Origin: Calliopum simillimum
Lineage: Eukaryota > Arthropoda > Insecta > Diptera > Lauxaniidae
Assembly (NCBI GenBank): GCA_951812925.1
Contig: OX638368.1
Coordinates: 159,884,492 to 159,948,491, forward strand
DNA length: 64,000 nucleotides
Direction of reading: 5' to 3'
The notes beneath the pieces are model-generated. The model was not told the origin of the DNA. It was given only the letters and a program-made list of their open reading frames with translations, and did no database searches. A program made the translations under genes and the position numbers. Position 1 is the stretch's first letter; every line of letters starts with the position of its first letter. Positions 33,916 to 44,545 of the stretch are shown here, in pieces.

Positions 33916-34761
33916 TAGAGTCCGACCGATTAATCGGCTTCGGCTTCGGCTTCGGCCAGATTCGGCCAAAAAAGCGCCTTCGGCCTCACATTCGGCCTTC
34001 GGCCTAAAATAAGCCGAAGGTTTGGCCGAAGCCGAATGTTTGTAACTTTAATTAAAAAAGAAATTATTTCTTCTTAAACAAAAATGTTAAAAAGTCAAAA
34101 TACTACTAAGACAGAAATTTTGAAATTTCTGCATCAAAATTATGCTGAAAAAAATATAACAGATAATATGTTTATCGAAATTGAAGGATCTACACCTTCC
34201 TGTTCAAATTCAGCCGCTTCCAATGGAAACCAATACCCAAAAGATGATCTGTGGGATTCGCACGATAAAATGCCTTTGACTGGGACCGAGGAAGCAGCCT
34301 CTGACCACGTTCGTTTGCCTTTTGAGGAACAATTAGCTTGTTATTTAAAGGAACCTTTGCAGTTGAGGACCACGGATGTATATCATTATTGGGCCTGCAG
34401 TCCATATATTCATTTACGACCAGTATCCCAAAAATTTTTGTCAGCTCCTCCTACAAGTGTCCCAAGTGAACAATTGTTCAGTGCTGCGGGTCAAATATAT
34501 GCTGACCGAAGAGCCAATCTTCATGGAGAAAATGCAGAAAAACTGCTGTTTCTAGCTTACAACATTAGGTTATTTAATTTTTATTATTAACTATTTATTT
34601 TTATTTAAGAACTAATATAAAAAAGTAGTACAAAAAATAAGTGTTACAAATATAATGGAACCTTCGGCTTCGGCTTCGGCTTCGGCCGAAGGTTATAAAA
34701 AAACCGATTAATCGGCTTCGGCTTCGGCTTCGGCCAAAAAGTCACCTTCGGTCGGACACTA
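33916..34761 (+). mobile_element. hAT transposon, 846 bp internally deleted, perfect 8-bp target duplication
   Basis: Tips TAGAGTCCGACCGA and TCGGTCGGACACTA (complement TAGTGTCCGACCGA). The flanking 8 bp, TTAGAAAG, are identical on both sides (33908-33915 and 34762-34769). Subterminal (CTTCGG)n arrays and the palindrome CCGATTAATCGG occur at both ends (33930-34040 and 34657-34740). The interior keeps only the C-terminal part of a transposase. Confidence 0.93.
34084..34590 (+). CDS. C-terminal remnant of a hAT transposase (hATC dimerisation domain)
   Basis: 168 codons, ATG to TAA, lying between the two hexanucleotide arrays of the hAT element. Residues about 90-165 match the hAT C-terminal dimerisation domain: a Trp in YHYWA, then FLSAPPTSVPSEQLFSAAG and RRANL..ENAEKLLFLAYN. 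In this family that domain mediates oligomerisation and contributes to the catalytic core. The RNase H-like core with the other acidic catalytic residues and the N-terminal BED zinc finger are missing, so it cannot transpose the element alone. The first 80 or so residues are probably fused transposase linker sequence. The frame is undamaged, which fits the perfect target duplication and suggests a recent deletion derivative. Confidence 0.82.
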   Translation: MLKSQNTTKTEILKFLHQNYAEKNITDNMFIEIEGSTPSCSNSAASNGNQYPKDDLWDSHDKMPLTGTEEAASDHVRLPFEEQLACYLKEPLQLRTTDVYHYWACSPYIHLRPVSQKFLSAPPTSVPSEQLFSAAGQIYADRRANLHGENAEKLLFLAYNIRLFNFYY

Positions 34762-35010
34762 TTAGAAAGGGAATTTATTTTGCTTTCCAACAAATTATTT
34801 ATATGAGTAATCGGACAAGACATTCTCGATACAAGTCAGTTGAAGTTACGCCACACCTTAAAAAATAGTTTTTTTTTTAATACGCCTACACTTTATTAGC
34901 GAAAAACAGTTAAACATTTTTTTTTTTCCTAATGACGGTCCAGCTAATCAAAATAAAAATTAACCGTTCGAATCACAAAAAATGTTTTCAACTTTGTAGA
35001 TTCATGCCAG

Positions 35011-35983
35011 CCCTTATTCTATCGACAACTTATAAACGTTTCATCTACTGAAAAGGAACACGTCACCTTAGGCCATTTTATATGGCTTCCACACACAATT
35101 TTAAGATTTTTCTGTTATATTATGGATTACGGCAAAGTTATAGTAAGTGAAGCAAGAGTTTCCTTTTACTCAAACCAGAGCTTCTGTCCGAGGTAAGACG
35201 ATGTTTTCCCGGTGTAAATTTTACTGAGTTTGTGACTCAAAATCTAGTTTTTCTTTGAAAGGGAATCTTTTTATAGAAAAGCCGTAGATGGTTATCGCAA
35301 ATGCAGAAGAAGTGAAACCAAAAATAAAATGTATGATCCATTATCCCAAGCTACAGAATCCGAAAGCATAAGGATAAGTCTATAAGATTTGGACAACTAA
35401 CTTTCATATCGCCAGTTTAGAAAGTCCAAAGATACAAATGAGAATTTTACCGAAAAGAGCTGTAAAAAAAGATATAATTGAGAATCCTTTAACAGTATTT
35501 GAACTGAAGCTTCTTTTTGGGCGCTTAGGGTAAAATTTAAAGGTCGCGACATAGTTTTTAGGGTGACGAGATAGCTTCCTGAGAGATTTCGTTATATCCC
35601 ATCACATCTCGCTGACTACAAGCTATTCAGTAAAATGGAGTCGATTGTGATTATCATAAACAAATGTATGCCACACCCACTTTTCAATAAAAAGATTGTC
35701 TTTTTACATGTACACAGTGTTGCCACGTTATGCACATTTTTTCTCATGAAATCCACATAAAAAGTTTAAAAATAACTGTGTACTTTTTCAGTAGTTTACG
35801 TTTACGTTTTAGAGCCGATTCCTGAATCCCCAGTATATTACTGAAATCAAATTTTTGCCTTAACATATACTACTTGAGTGAGATTGAGCATGATTGAGAT
35901 GCTAGCCACAATTTAAAAAGTTAAGTTTTACTCATAATAATAATGATTTCAAATTGCAAAAGAAACATTCGGTAGACTAAGGG
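35011..35983. mobile_element. ~1-kb dispersed repeat, copy 2 (without the MITE)
   Basis: Partner of 26856-28411 in the same orientation. Ends CCCTTATTCTATCGA and CGGTAGACTAAGGG form an imperfect inverted repeat. Contains no plausible coding region. Confidence 0.72.
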
Positions 35984-35989
35984 CTAGAG

Positions 35990-38020
35990 AAAAACACAAA
36001 AATTGCGCTAAATTTAAATTTGGGTAGCTTCACTTAATTGGTCATTTCTCTGTTATTTATAAGCAGATTTTCTTCATATATTCCTTAATATATTTTCAAA
36101 AGTAAGATTTATGTGTTTCATATAAAAAATCATTTTTTAATAAGTTTTTCTCTGTTTTTCCCAATTTGTTAAGTGAATATTCGATTTTTATTTTGACCTA
36201 TAAAATCGACTTTTCTCATAAATTTTGACCAATTAAACTTAAACCAGTAATCTGTTTGGAAAATAAATTAAGAATTGGAAATTCGATAGCCTTTAGTTAA
36301 ATATCTATTGCAATCAAGATAGACCCTTGAGATAAGACTTAAAAAGTGAAACCATCTACGAAAAAACGAAAAAAAATCCAAAAAATTCATATCTCGAAAA
36401 CCTATACATAAATTTTTTTCTTTGTGATTTAATAATAACTTATGGCTACTACTTATTTACTTTTCGACCAAGAAACATTTTGCAATCACCCACTTATTTT
36501 TAAAAAGGTTTAAATGTTTGTTAATGGAAACTAAAATTTGTGCTGATCTATGGTTGCCTGTAGCCGTTTAAGGTCAAAAGAACCTTAAGTTTAGGATTTT
36601 TAAAGATTTTAATTATATCTTAAGCAATTTTTCAAGTTTTTTTTTCGGAAAAGTTAAAAAGAGTTATCTACAATTAGTGAAGTGTTCCAAGATAACTGTC
36701 ACCCCATTTATAAGATGGTTTAATACGAATTAATTCGAGCCATGTTATTTGGGTACACACGTATAAACGCTATCTTTATCCGTATCGAAACTTCGAGTTA
36801 ATCCGAATCAAAGTATCGTATAAATGGGATATGTGACTTAATAAGTTGTACGTCAAATACAACACGAAATTGACCAGGAGAGGATAGAAGTAAAATTAAT
36901 AGAACATGCGTACATGTTTAGTCACGTCAGCCAGAACAAAAGAATGCCTCGAAGTTGTTGTCATCGTATAAGTTTCTCATAGACTTATGTATATATTTTG
37001 AAATGACGATGCTATCCCATAGATGGACAAAGTACACGTACGCACTGATAATGCGAAATTTCAACTTTGCTAGACATTGTATTTATCATATTGTTTATAT
37101 TTATAAATTAATATTTGTATATATTATATATGTTTGTATGTACGTATATAAATTAAAACAATAAAAAGAAAAAAATACATAAAATTTAATTCATTAAAAT
37201 GCAAAACTAAACTTAACGAAAAATTGCTCGCAATGAATTATCAATTAGCTGAAAATGAATCAATCGTTCGTTGATATGCAAAAACTTCATTGTTCTCTTT
37301 TTTTAGCAACAAAACTATATATCCGTATATATATGTATATATATTTCAATTTTATTGTTCTTTTTATGGACAGCATGTGATGTGGAGATTGATGCTATCT
37401 TTTTGGTCAGGTTCCTTTTTTTTATTGGTTTGTCATGTTCTACAATTGCACATGTCATACGTCTATTGTAACCATAATTCTGTCACATAATGAACTTGAA
37501 ATAATTCTACTGAAATATATTCTAAAAAACCAAAACGAAATTTTAGCCTCAAAAATTTCAGAGTTAAAAACAAAATAGAATTACGACACTTTTGAAGCTA
37601 GGGATTTTTCGTTTTGTCTGTTTTTCAGTGATTCACTACATGTACGTGACGAACATTTTCGAGCTTATGTGCTAAAACTTTAATTTTCTTCTTTTGTAAC
37701 CTGGATAGTCATTTGCGTTAAAATTGTGGCATGTGCGTCATAGCGTTGGACATCAAAAGTTCAAAACATTGGTCTGAGCGTAGTACATGACAAGGTTTCA
37801 GACTTCGTTGAAAATAACAAAAATTGCATGCATAAAATTCATAAAGAGGCATTAAGCAAGTTTTTGCTCTGACTTTGTGATAATCAAAAAAATACACTCC
37901 TTACGCCAAGTGTTATTTTAAATTCATTTGAAAGAAAAAAGAACAACGATTAATTGAAGATATTCACCATTATCATATAATTAGATTTCGATCGAATCGA
38001 AATTTTGCTATCATATATTT
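35990..38020. other. Gene-free AT-rich stretch
   Basis: An ATAT-rich patch is at about 37080-37150. Frames 36955-37164 and 37290-37490 are tyrosine/isoleucine-rich translations of AT repeats with no recognisable family. Confidence 0.4.
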
Positions 38021-38027
38021 TGATTTC

Positions 38028-38400
38028 CAGAATCATAATGGAAAATCCGCCAAGTGCGATCGATTTAGTTTTACCACTTTTACAAAAAGTGACTAATGGC
38101 GCTTCTAACAAGCATGCCAATCAATGATTATGCTCCGAACCAAATTGTTGTTATAGCAGAAAAATGACTAAAATTTTCGAAATTTTTAACAATTTTCCAT
38201 ATCAACGTCAAATGAAACTCTTTGTTTTTGGCATATTATGTTTTTAGATAAATTTTTTTAGCAATTTTATTCAATGCACATTTAATGGCAAATATTTAAA
38301 GCATATGCTGAGCAAAATCGAATAAAATTTTGTAAAGATTTTAAAGTTTTAGTGCAAGATGGGTATTTCATTTACTTTGAAAAATAAATATTTTGGATAC
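38028..38400 (+). repeat. Diverged arm fragment of the 24.5-kb foldback family
   Basis: Shares with 24840-25190 the ordered words GACTAATGGCG, CCAATgATTATGCTCCGAA, CAACGTCAAATGAAA, TTTTATTCAATG and GAGCAAAATCGAAT. Only one arm is present. Confidence 0.7.
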
Positions 38401-38563
38401 GTATATATTTCTGGCCTAGGCAACACTAATGACAATAGGTAAAACCTGGCAACATCATAATAAAGTTTGAAATTTTTTAGCATAAACGTATTCAGAACGT
38501 TTTGACGTACGACCATCATTTGTGTTGTTTACAGTGACTTGAAAAAATCAATTTGGAAAAAAA

Positions 38564-38930
38564 ATGGAATTAACTCGTGAACATTTTCGTGCGATCATTT
38601 TTCACAACTTTCGACGTGGTTTATCACGGCAAGAGTGCATCGATTAACTTAAATCTTTGTATGGCGATGGAGCACCATCTTATAGCACTGTGAATATCTG
38701 GTTTAATGAATTCAATCGTAGCCGACGAATTCCGTGAAGGTCGTCCAAAAACGGCCGTTGTGCCAGAGAACATTTATGCCGTGCGTGAACTGATAATGCA
38801 AGATCGTCATGTGACATACCGTGAGATAGAGGCATTTTTGGGCATTAGTTTCACTCCAATACATTCGATTTTGCATAAACACTTAGTTGTAAAAAAGTTT
38901 GTTCTTGTCGGAAACCCAATAATTTATTAA
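38564..38930 (+). pseudogene. mariner transposase N-terminal fragment, broken
   Basis: The ATG at 38564 opens a mariner-type N-terminal helix-turn-helix region (MELTREHFRAIIFHNFRRGL). An in-frame TAA stops it at 38645. The same frame resumes through SYSTVNIWFNEFNRS and then shifts by +1 near 38710 into ADEFREGRPKTAVVPENI and RELIMQDRHVTYREIEAFLG, ending at VKK. This is about the first 120 residues of a ~345-aa protein. The DDD catalytic domain is absent. One nonsense codon, one frameshift and a 3' truncation make it dead. The words are typical of the Tc1/mariner family in insects. Confidence 0.9.
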
Positions 38931-39311
38931 TCAATTGAATTATCAATGGAAAAACTAATTTTCTTAACTCACTGTAAACAAAACAAATAGCACTTGTACA
39001 TAAAAATCTTAGGTTTTCATGTTTTTAGCGAACTGGGAACTTCGCTATATGCACAATTTCAAAGGAATATGATTTCAGAATGTCAAATCAGTTATCATCC
39101 TTTTGAATGTAATCCAATATATTTCAGAAATATATCAGCGAAATAATATTTTGCTATTTTAGTAGTTAGTTAGTTATAAATAAGGAATAAACTGTAAAAA
39201 ATTCAATTCATTTGCTTTAATATTAACGGTTTTATAGACAGATTTAGGATTATGCCAAATTTTACGTTAGCTATAAATCCCAAATTGGGCTGTTTTCAAT
39301 AATGTTTTTTT

Positions 39312-39370
39312 TACTGGGGGTTATCGTGAGTTAATATTCCCGGGGAATTTTTCTCACACAACACATATGG
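39312..39370 (+). repeat. Fragment of the 33.3-kb foldback family
   Basis: GGGGTTATCGTGAGTTAATA and CCCGGGGAATTTTTCTCA match the central segment of 33322-33838. Confidence 0.55.
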
Positions 39371-39434
39371 CAGTCTGAGAACTACGAATCTCTATGATGT
39401 AGGCGTGTAGAATTTGTATTTCAAAAAAAATATT

Positions 39435-39515
39435 TGCTTCACCTCCAGTGCTGAAACTGGAACTCAGGATCAGTCGCTCAGAGAAACATTAATTGTTTGG
39501 CAGACTACCGACCTT
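39435..39515 (-). repeat. Weak tRNA-like (SINE) fragment
   Basis: The minus strand has GGTCGGTAGTCTGCCAAAC and GAGTTCCAGTTTC (degenerate B box) before a T/A-rich tail whose phrase GAAATACAAATT also adjoins the 1300-1387 copy. Confidence 0.3.
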
Positions 39516-39636
39516 CGTATATTTTATCCTCTTTCTTCTCCTCCCTTTTGACAAAAAAATATTTCTCAAATTTTGAACCAAAAAAACTCCCCAAACAGAA
39601 TTTGAGGTTCGGATGCTTGATGAAGAGCTAAGTATA

Positions 39637-40498
39637 ATAAGTATAATTTGGTGCGCTAAATTCGAATCTGCAATCGGTTTTTCTCTATCAGGTCAGGTTT
39701 TGGAGACCTTTCCGATTTTTGAGGTTATGGCTCCATTTTTTCGAACATATTTTGAGAAACCCAATTCCGATCGAATATGTTTTTTCACTATTATAGAGAA
39801 AAATTCTTAAACTTTCAACAAGTGTGCCAATATCTAAGATCCGATTCAAATTGGCTGAGTTATAGCAACGAAAAGTTCATTTTTATGGTAGTTTTTTACA
39901 CTTTTTCGTGTTTAAGCCAAATTAAATACAGTTTTTTTGCCAGTAGCTTATACAAATATATATTGTTTATATTTTAGTTCAATAGAGCCTTTAAATGCAA
40001 ATATTTGGAGTTCAATCATAGTAAAATCGGATCATTTTTTAAAAAGTAATTAAGGTTTTAGTGAAATAAGACCATTAACTTAACTTAATAACTTTTTAAA
40101 AAATTATCCGATTTTACTAAAATTTAACTTCAAATATTTGCAATTAAATACACTATTGAACTAAAATATAAAAAATATATATTTGTATAAGCTACTGGCA
40201 AAAAAACCGTGTTTAAACACGAAAAAGTGTAAAAAACTACTATAAAAATTAACTTTTCGTTGCTATAACTCAGCCAACTTGAATCGGATCTTAGATATTG
40301 GTACACTTGTTGAAAGTTTAAGAATTTTTCTCTATAATAGTGTAAAAACATATTCGATCGAAATTGGATTTCTCAAAATATGTTCGAAAAAATGAAGCTA
40401 TAACCTCAAAAATCGAAAAGGTCGATTATTTCCAAAACCTGACCTGATAGAGAAAAACCGATTGCAGATTCGAATTCAGCGCACCCAAATTACTTAAG
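39637..40498. mobile_element. 860-bp near-perfect palindrome (foldback) without spacer
   Basis: The left arm 39637-40068 and right arm 40077-40498 are reverse complements along their full length, about 90-95% by eye; the axis is at about 40072. Shared words include GAATTCGAATCTGCAATCGG-type tips, AACAAGTGTGCCAATATCTA and GGCTGAGTTATAGCAACG. The frames at 39777-39977 and 40130-40351 are the same sequence read from each arm, not genes. Phrase order recalls the 24.5-kb foldback. Confidence 0.88.
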
Positions 40499-40519
40499 AA
40501 ACATCATCCTCTTCTCCAG

Positions 40520-41560
40520 TCGAAATTTTTTTCGAAATTTGTCGACCAGTGTAATTGTTTACGCGCTTGTAAGTCTCCTTCTAATTTAAGATAGCTCTCT
40601 TAACCCATTATTTCCCGCACCAACAGTTCGTGAAACTTTATACATTGCCTTAAAATGGCCTAATTAAGATATAAGATTGGGCTATTTTTCCAAAAACTGT
40701 GCGGTTCTTGAATTCAGTTGCAGCGCTTCGCATTAAAAAGTTCTAGTAACCCTGGGCAGATTAATAGAGCAGTTGCCAACGTTCTTCTATTTTTGCTCGA
40801 CATTGTATATGGAAATGAAAATTACTTTCTTTCAAAATATTAATGACATTAAAGGATTCTCAGAATGCCGGTTTTTGCCAAAATTTTGAGAAAAACTATT
40901 TTTTCAAATATTTTGAGGAACAACAATTATATTATCTTGGTGTAGTTTTTGTTTTGTAAAAATCATATTTTTTTTAATTTGTTCATTTCGGAAAAACAAG
41001 ATTTTTTTAGTGTTCGTTGTCTGAGAGCGCTAGCCCATATCCTGAAGAAAATCACATTTTTTTAAGCTTTTACTAAAATACTTTTTTTTCTTTCTTTTGC
41101 ATTAAGTCATTTCAGCTCACCTTAGTTGATTTTCAAGCTGCTTCGTTGATTTAAAAAATTATCCACAGAAATCTTGAGTAATCCTTTAAGAGTTTGTAAA
41201 ATTCACTGTTGAATGAATTTTACTGTTTTTTGTTTTCGAAAAAATCGATATTCACTCGTTTATTTATTTATTTTTTTGTGTTTTTTGTTTATATTGTTTT
41301 CATTTTAACACCAATTTGTTTAAAAAAAATAAAATTTTTTTTTATTTTTTTTTTATTTAATTCACAAGGATTTTTACCGCTCTTCGGCGTATTCACAATA
41401 TTAGTTTTAGAATGTTCGTTATACCCGAACGTTTCTTACTATGCTGACAGCACGAAGTCAGTTTGCGAACAGTTCGTCTATATATAATTACACCGAATTT
41501 TAAGCACAAATTTTTAAAGAATTCCGAACACGATCGTCTTGAAAACACTTTACTCTGTCT
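40520..41560. other. Gene-free T-rich stretch
   Basis: T-rich sequence with no recognised protein or transposon end. Confidence 0.4.
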
Positions 41561-41574
41561 AATGATCTAAACAT

Positions 41575-41910
41575 TTGCCGAGATGTTTTATTTTAATTTT
41601 TTGGTTTTTACTACCTTTGCTAGGCAGGGGTCGCTTGGCTTTAGCGCGCGCTGTAGGTTGTCACGTTCACTGCGGAATGCTCTACGATTTGAGAAGCGCT
41701 TGGTTTTTCTTAAAGATCTGCTGCTGCTTCTGTGATTGTTGCTGTCGTCGTTTTTGCTGCTGCTGCTAAGGTTTTTGGTTAAGGCTCAGTAAATTCACAT
41801 ACATAGTTTGTTGCTAGCGCAGCGATAAAGCGTTTAACCCGACAACTAAGCGTTGCCGATAAATCGATCGTAGTTGTACGCATGCTCAGCTGGTCGATCG
41901 GTCAAGTTGA
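41575..41910. promoter_or_regulatory. GC-richer, CAG-repeat-bearing island: candidate promoter/5' exon
   Basis: This is the least AT-rich block of the right two thirds of the window. It has GCGCGCG, several CpGs, GATCGATTTATCGGC-type words on the minus strand and (GCT)n/(CAG)n triplets at 41715-41766, which are common in fly 5' UTRs. It lies upstream of the desaturase ATG on that gene's strand, so it could hold its non-coding exon. No firm initiator or donor was identified. Confidence 0.25.
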
Positions 41911-41919
41911 GCGCGTCTC

Positions 41920-43070
41920 ATAATTTTTTTTCGTTGGGTTTTCATTATGTTTGTGGTTGTTGGAGAATTTGCAATAATTATTTTTGTTTTCTGATTGTGT
42001 TTAGATTTTCATATTTATCGTTTGTTGCTCTTTTGTTTATTTGACTCAAAGTGCCCTAAAAATGCCGGTTCTTTTTAACAAAAATTACATCTGCACACAT
42101 ACATATGCATATTTGCATAATGGTTTAACTAACAGTTTTTTGAAATTTAATTAAGGTCTGAACTTTATGAATGTCATGGATAAATCTACGTTTGATGCAT
42201 AATAAATAATGTCAGCTTTTTGAATTGAAACCACATTTTCATGATTTATTCGAAATAAATTTTTTTTATTTTTTTTTGCATTTTTTATTCTTCTGTAATT
42301 TATTTTTCTCCGTCATTGCTTTGGAAGTTATAAACTAAAACTTAAGTTTCCGTTAACAGTGTGCGTATCTTGAGATCAATGCTGAGGACACATGTATGTT
42401 TGTGGGTGGGTTGATTGAAAAGTAGTTTCTGCATCCCACAGAACTCGGATTTTTGGGTTTGAACTAATTTTTTGTCATATTCTGACCCATCAGCAATATG
42501 ATATGCATAGTGGGGTCGAATAGAGTGGTCGATTTTTTAAAAAGTTTGAAATTTATATTCTCCACAGGGTTAAGCTTGCTCCAATCATGGTAATTAATAT
42601 ATTCCCCAAATTTCAGCCAAATTGGACCATATTTAGAGGTCGCTCAATCAGAGCGACTTTTATGCTTGATTTACATATGATTTGTATAAAGACGGAAAGC
42701 TACTAAATAAAATGGGTTTTGTTAAGCCATCTACTTACAGTCATGCTTTTTCTGTACAAACCAAGAATCTTAAAAATTTTTGTATGATGAACATGATCGT
42801 TTTCAGTTTTTCTCTGTGATGTCACAATTTTGAGAAAGCCTTACTTCAAAATGCAAAAAAATGTCTTTTTTTGATCACAATCAGGCCTTAATAGCTCGAC
42901 AGCAAAATAAAATTGATTGGATCGGAAAACGCCATAGCGCTCATTATACAAATATCTTCATGAACATGAAACAGTTTTTATTGAAAAATTTTTGTCCTAA
43001 TGCATTTTACACATGTTCCAAATTTCAATTATGTGCATTAACCCAAAAAAAAAAAGTTCTAGTGCTTCTG
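41920..43070. other. Gene-free AT-rich stretch
   Basis: It contains a phrase CCAAATTTCAGCCAAATTGG at about 42606, resembling text common in fly repeats. Nothing coding is recognisable. Confidence 0.4.
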
Positions 43071-43078
43071 ATACAAGC

Positions 43079-43515
43079 ACACAATGATTTTTTATAAGAT
43101 TGCAGTAAGAACAACATGGGTTCGAATCTAGCCCGGGTGATTTTTTTTACTTCTTATTATTTTTTTTTTTTTTTTTGCTTTATTTTTATCTTTATTAAAA
43201 TATTTTTTATTCAACATCTTTTATATCACTTTTCTATTTTTCTTTCTCTTATTAATTTACAACAAATTGAATTGAGATTGATTACACAATGATTCCATGT
43301 AAGGCTGTAGAAAGAACAACGTGAGTTCGAGCCCAGCCCGGGTGATATTTTTTTTCCTTTTTTGTTTGCTTTATTTTTTTTTTATTAAAATATTTTTTAT
43401 TCAAACTGTTTTTATTTCACTTTTCTATTTTCCTTTCTCTTATTTATTTACTTTTGCTTAATTGAATTGAAACTGATTGCACAATGATTCTATGTAAGGC
43501 TGTAGGAGCATTCGT
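43079..43515 (+). repeat. ~200-bp tandem repeat (2.2 units) with tRNA-like B-box
   Basis: ACAATGATT starts units at 43081, 43288 and 43481 (207 and 193 bp apart). The first two contain GGGTTCGAATCTAGCCCGGG or GAGTTCGAGCCCAGCCCGGG followed by a T-rich stretch. The B-box word suggests a tandemly copied tRNA-related SINE. Confidence 0.7.
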
Positions 43516-43578
43516 ATGTCAAATTCTGTTGGGACAACATTTGCTTAATATACAAATTTAATACCTCTTCATATCATC

Positions 43579-44545
43579 GGGCATTGGTGTAGCGGCCTAA
43601 AGATTTGTTAAATGTAAGTAAAAACTAGTAAGGGTGTAAAATTTGGCCTGGCCAAACATTAAATACCCTACACTGCAGTATTTTTAAAATTTTGCTCTTA
43701 TGGGAGGTGCTACGTTCTCTTGTCTGAGTTCACCTAGTTTTTGTACAGATTTATAATTTTTAGTGTCTGAATGAAAAACGTTTTCAGCTTTTGCTTATAT
43801 ACGAGGTGCCACGCCCTCTTGTCCCAGGTCGTCTAGTTTTAGCTTAGAGCGTGCATTTATAGTCTTAAGTGTTTGAGTGAAGTTTGGTTGGATTATCTCA
43901 CAAAACTCATTCAGTATAGCCTTTTGAAACTTTTGCTTATAGGGGAGGTACCACGCCCCCTTGTCCGATTTCATCCAATTTTTCTTGACAGCTTTTATTT
44001 ATGATTTTTAGTGTCTGAGTCGAATTTAGTTCGAATATCTCAAAAAACGCTTTCAGTATAGCGTTTTAAAGCTTTTGATTATATGGGAGGTACCACGCCC
44101 TCTTGCCCGAATTCTTTCAGTTTTTTCTCAGAGCTTGCGCTTACAATTCGTAGTATTTATGCGTATTTTAGTTGCATTGTTGTGAAACATACTGCTAAAA
44201 TTGCATTTTGAATATATTTTTTGTATGGGCGGTAGGCGTGTCCGTTGACCGATTTCGCTTATTTTCAGTGTACCAAATTTCATTGAATTATCTTGCTCAG
44301 TTTTTCCAAAAAGAGTATTTCAACACACAGCCAGCCACTCAACCAGACAGACGGACATGGCTATATCGACTCATGACGTGACGCTGATTAAGAATACATA
44401 TACTTTTCTATATCTGCCGCGCCTCCTTCTCTGCGTTACAAACGGAAGGACAAAGTGAATATACCCTGGGTGTAGGGTATAATAATCTGTTTCTATCTAT
44501 CACACTGACGATCGTGGATTCAAATCCTGGTGCGGCCAGTGTTTT
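43579..44545 (+). repeat. tRNA-like SINE fragment split by a Helentron-like insertion
   Basis: The left piece 43579-43624 has the A-box-like TTGGTGTAGCGGCCTAAAG; the right piece 44482-44545 has ATCTATCACAC and the B-box GGATTCAAATCC. The element 43625-44481 separates them. ATCTATCACAC..GAC is shared with the tRNA-like segment at 48488-48575, so they are probably one family. Confidence 0.5.
43625..44481 (-). mobile_element. DINE-1/mini-me-like non-autonomous Helentron, copy 3
   Basis: CTAG tip at 43625, hairpin TTTGGCCTGGCCAAA near 43643-43657, four to five ~140-bp units and a short CCAG/GACA core at 44329-44357. The 5' AGGGTATA palindrome ends at 44481. A deletion removes part of the segment usually preceding the core (the CAATCCCCCGAGCTAAC part). 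Confidence 0.83.

Noticed and set aside
39777..40351. Two similar small proteins starting with HYYREKFLNFQQV on opposite strands
   Set aside because: They are the two arms of the 39.6-40.5 kb palindrome.
41575..41769. Cysteine-rich small protein (CCCFCDCCCRRFCCCC)
   Set aside because: It is the reading of a (GCT)n triplet run and has no signal or cysteine spacing of a known peptide family.
43079..43515. Tandem repeats as a possible CRISPR array
   Set aside because: Units are about 200 bp, diverged and T-rich, with no regular spacers, in a eukaryotic context.
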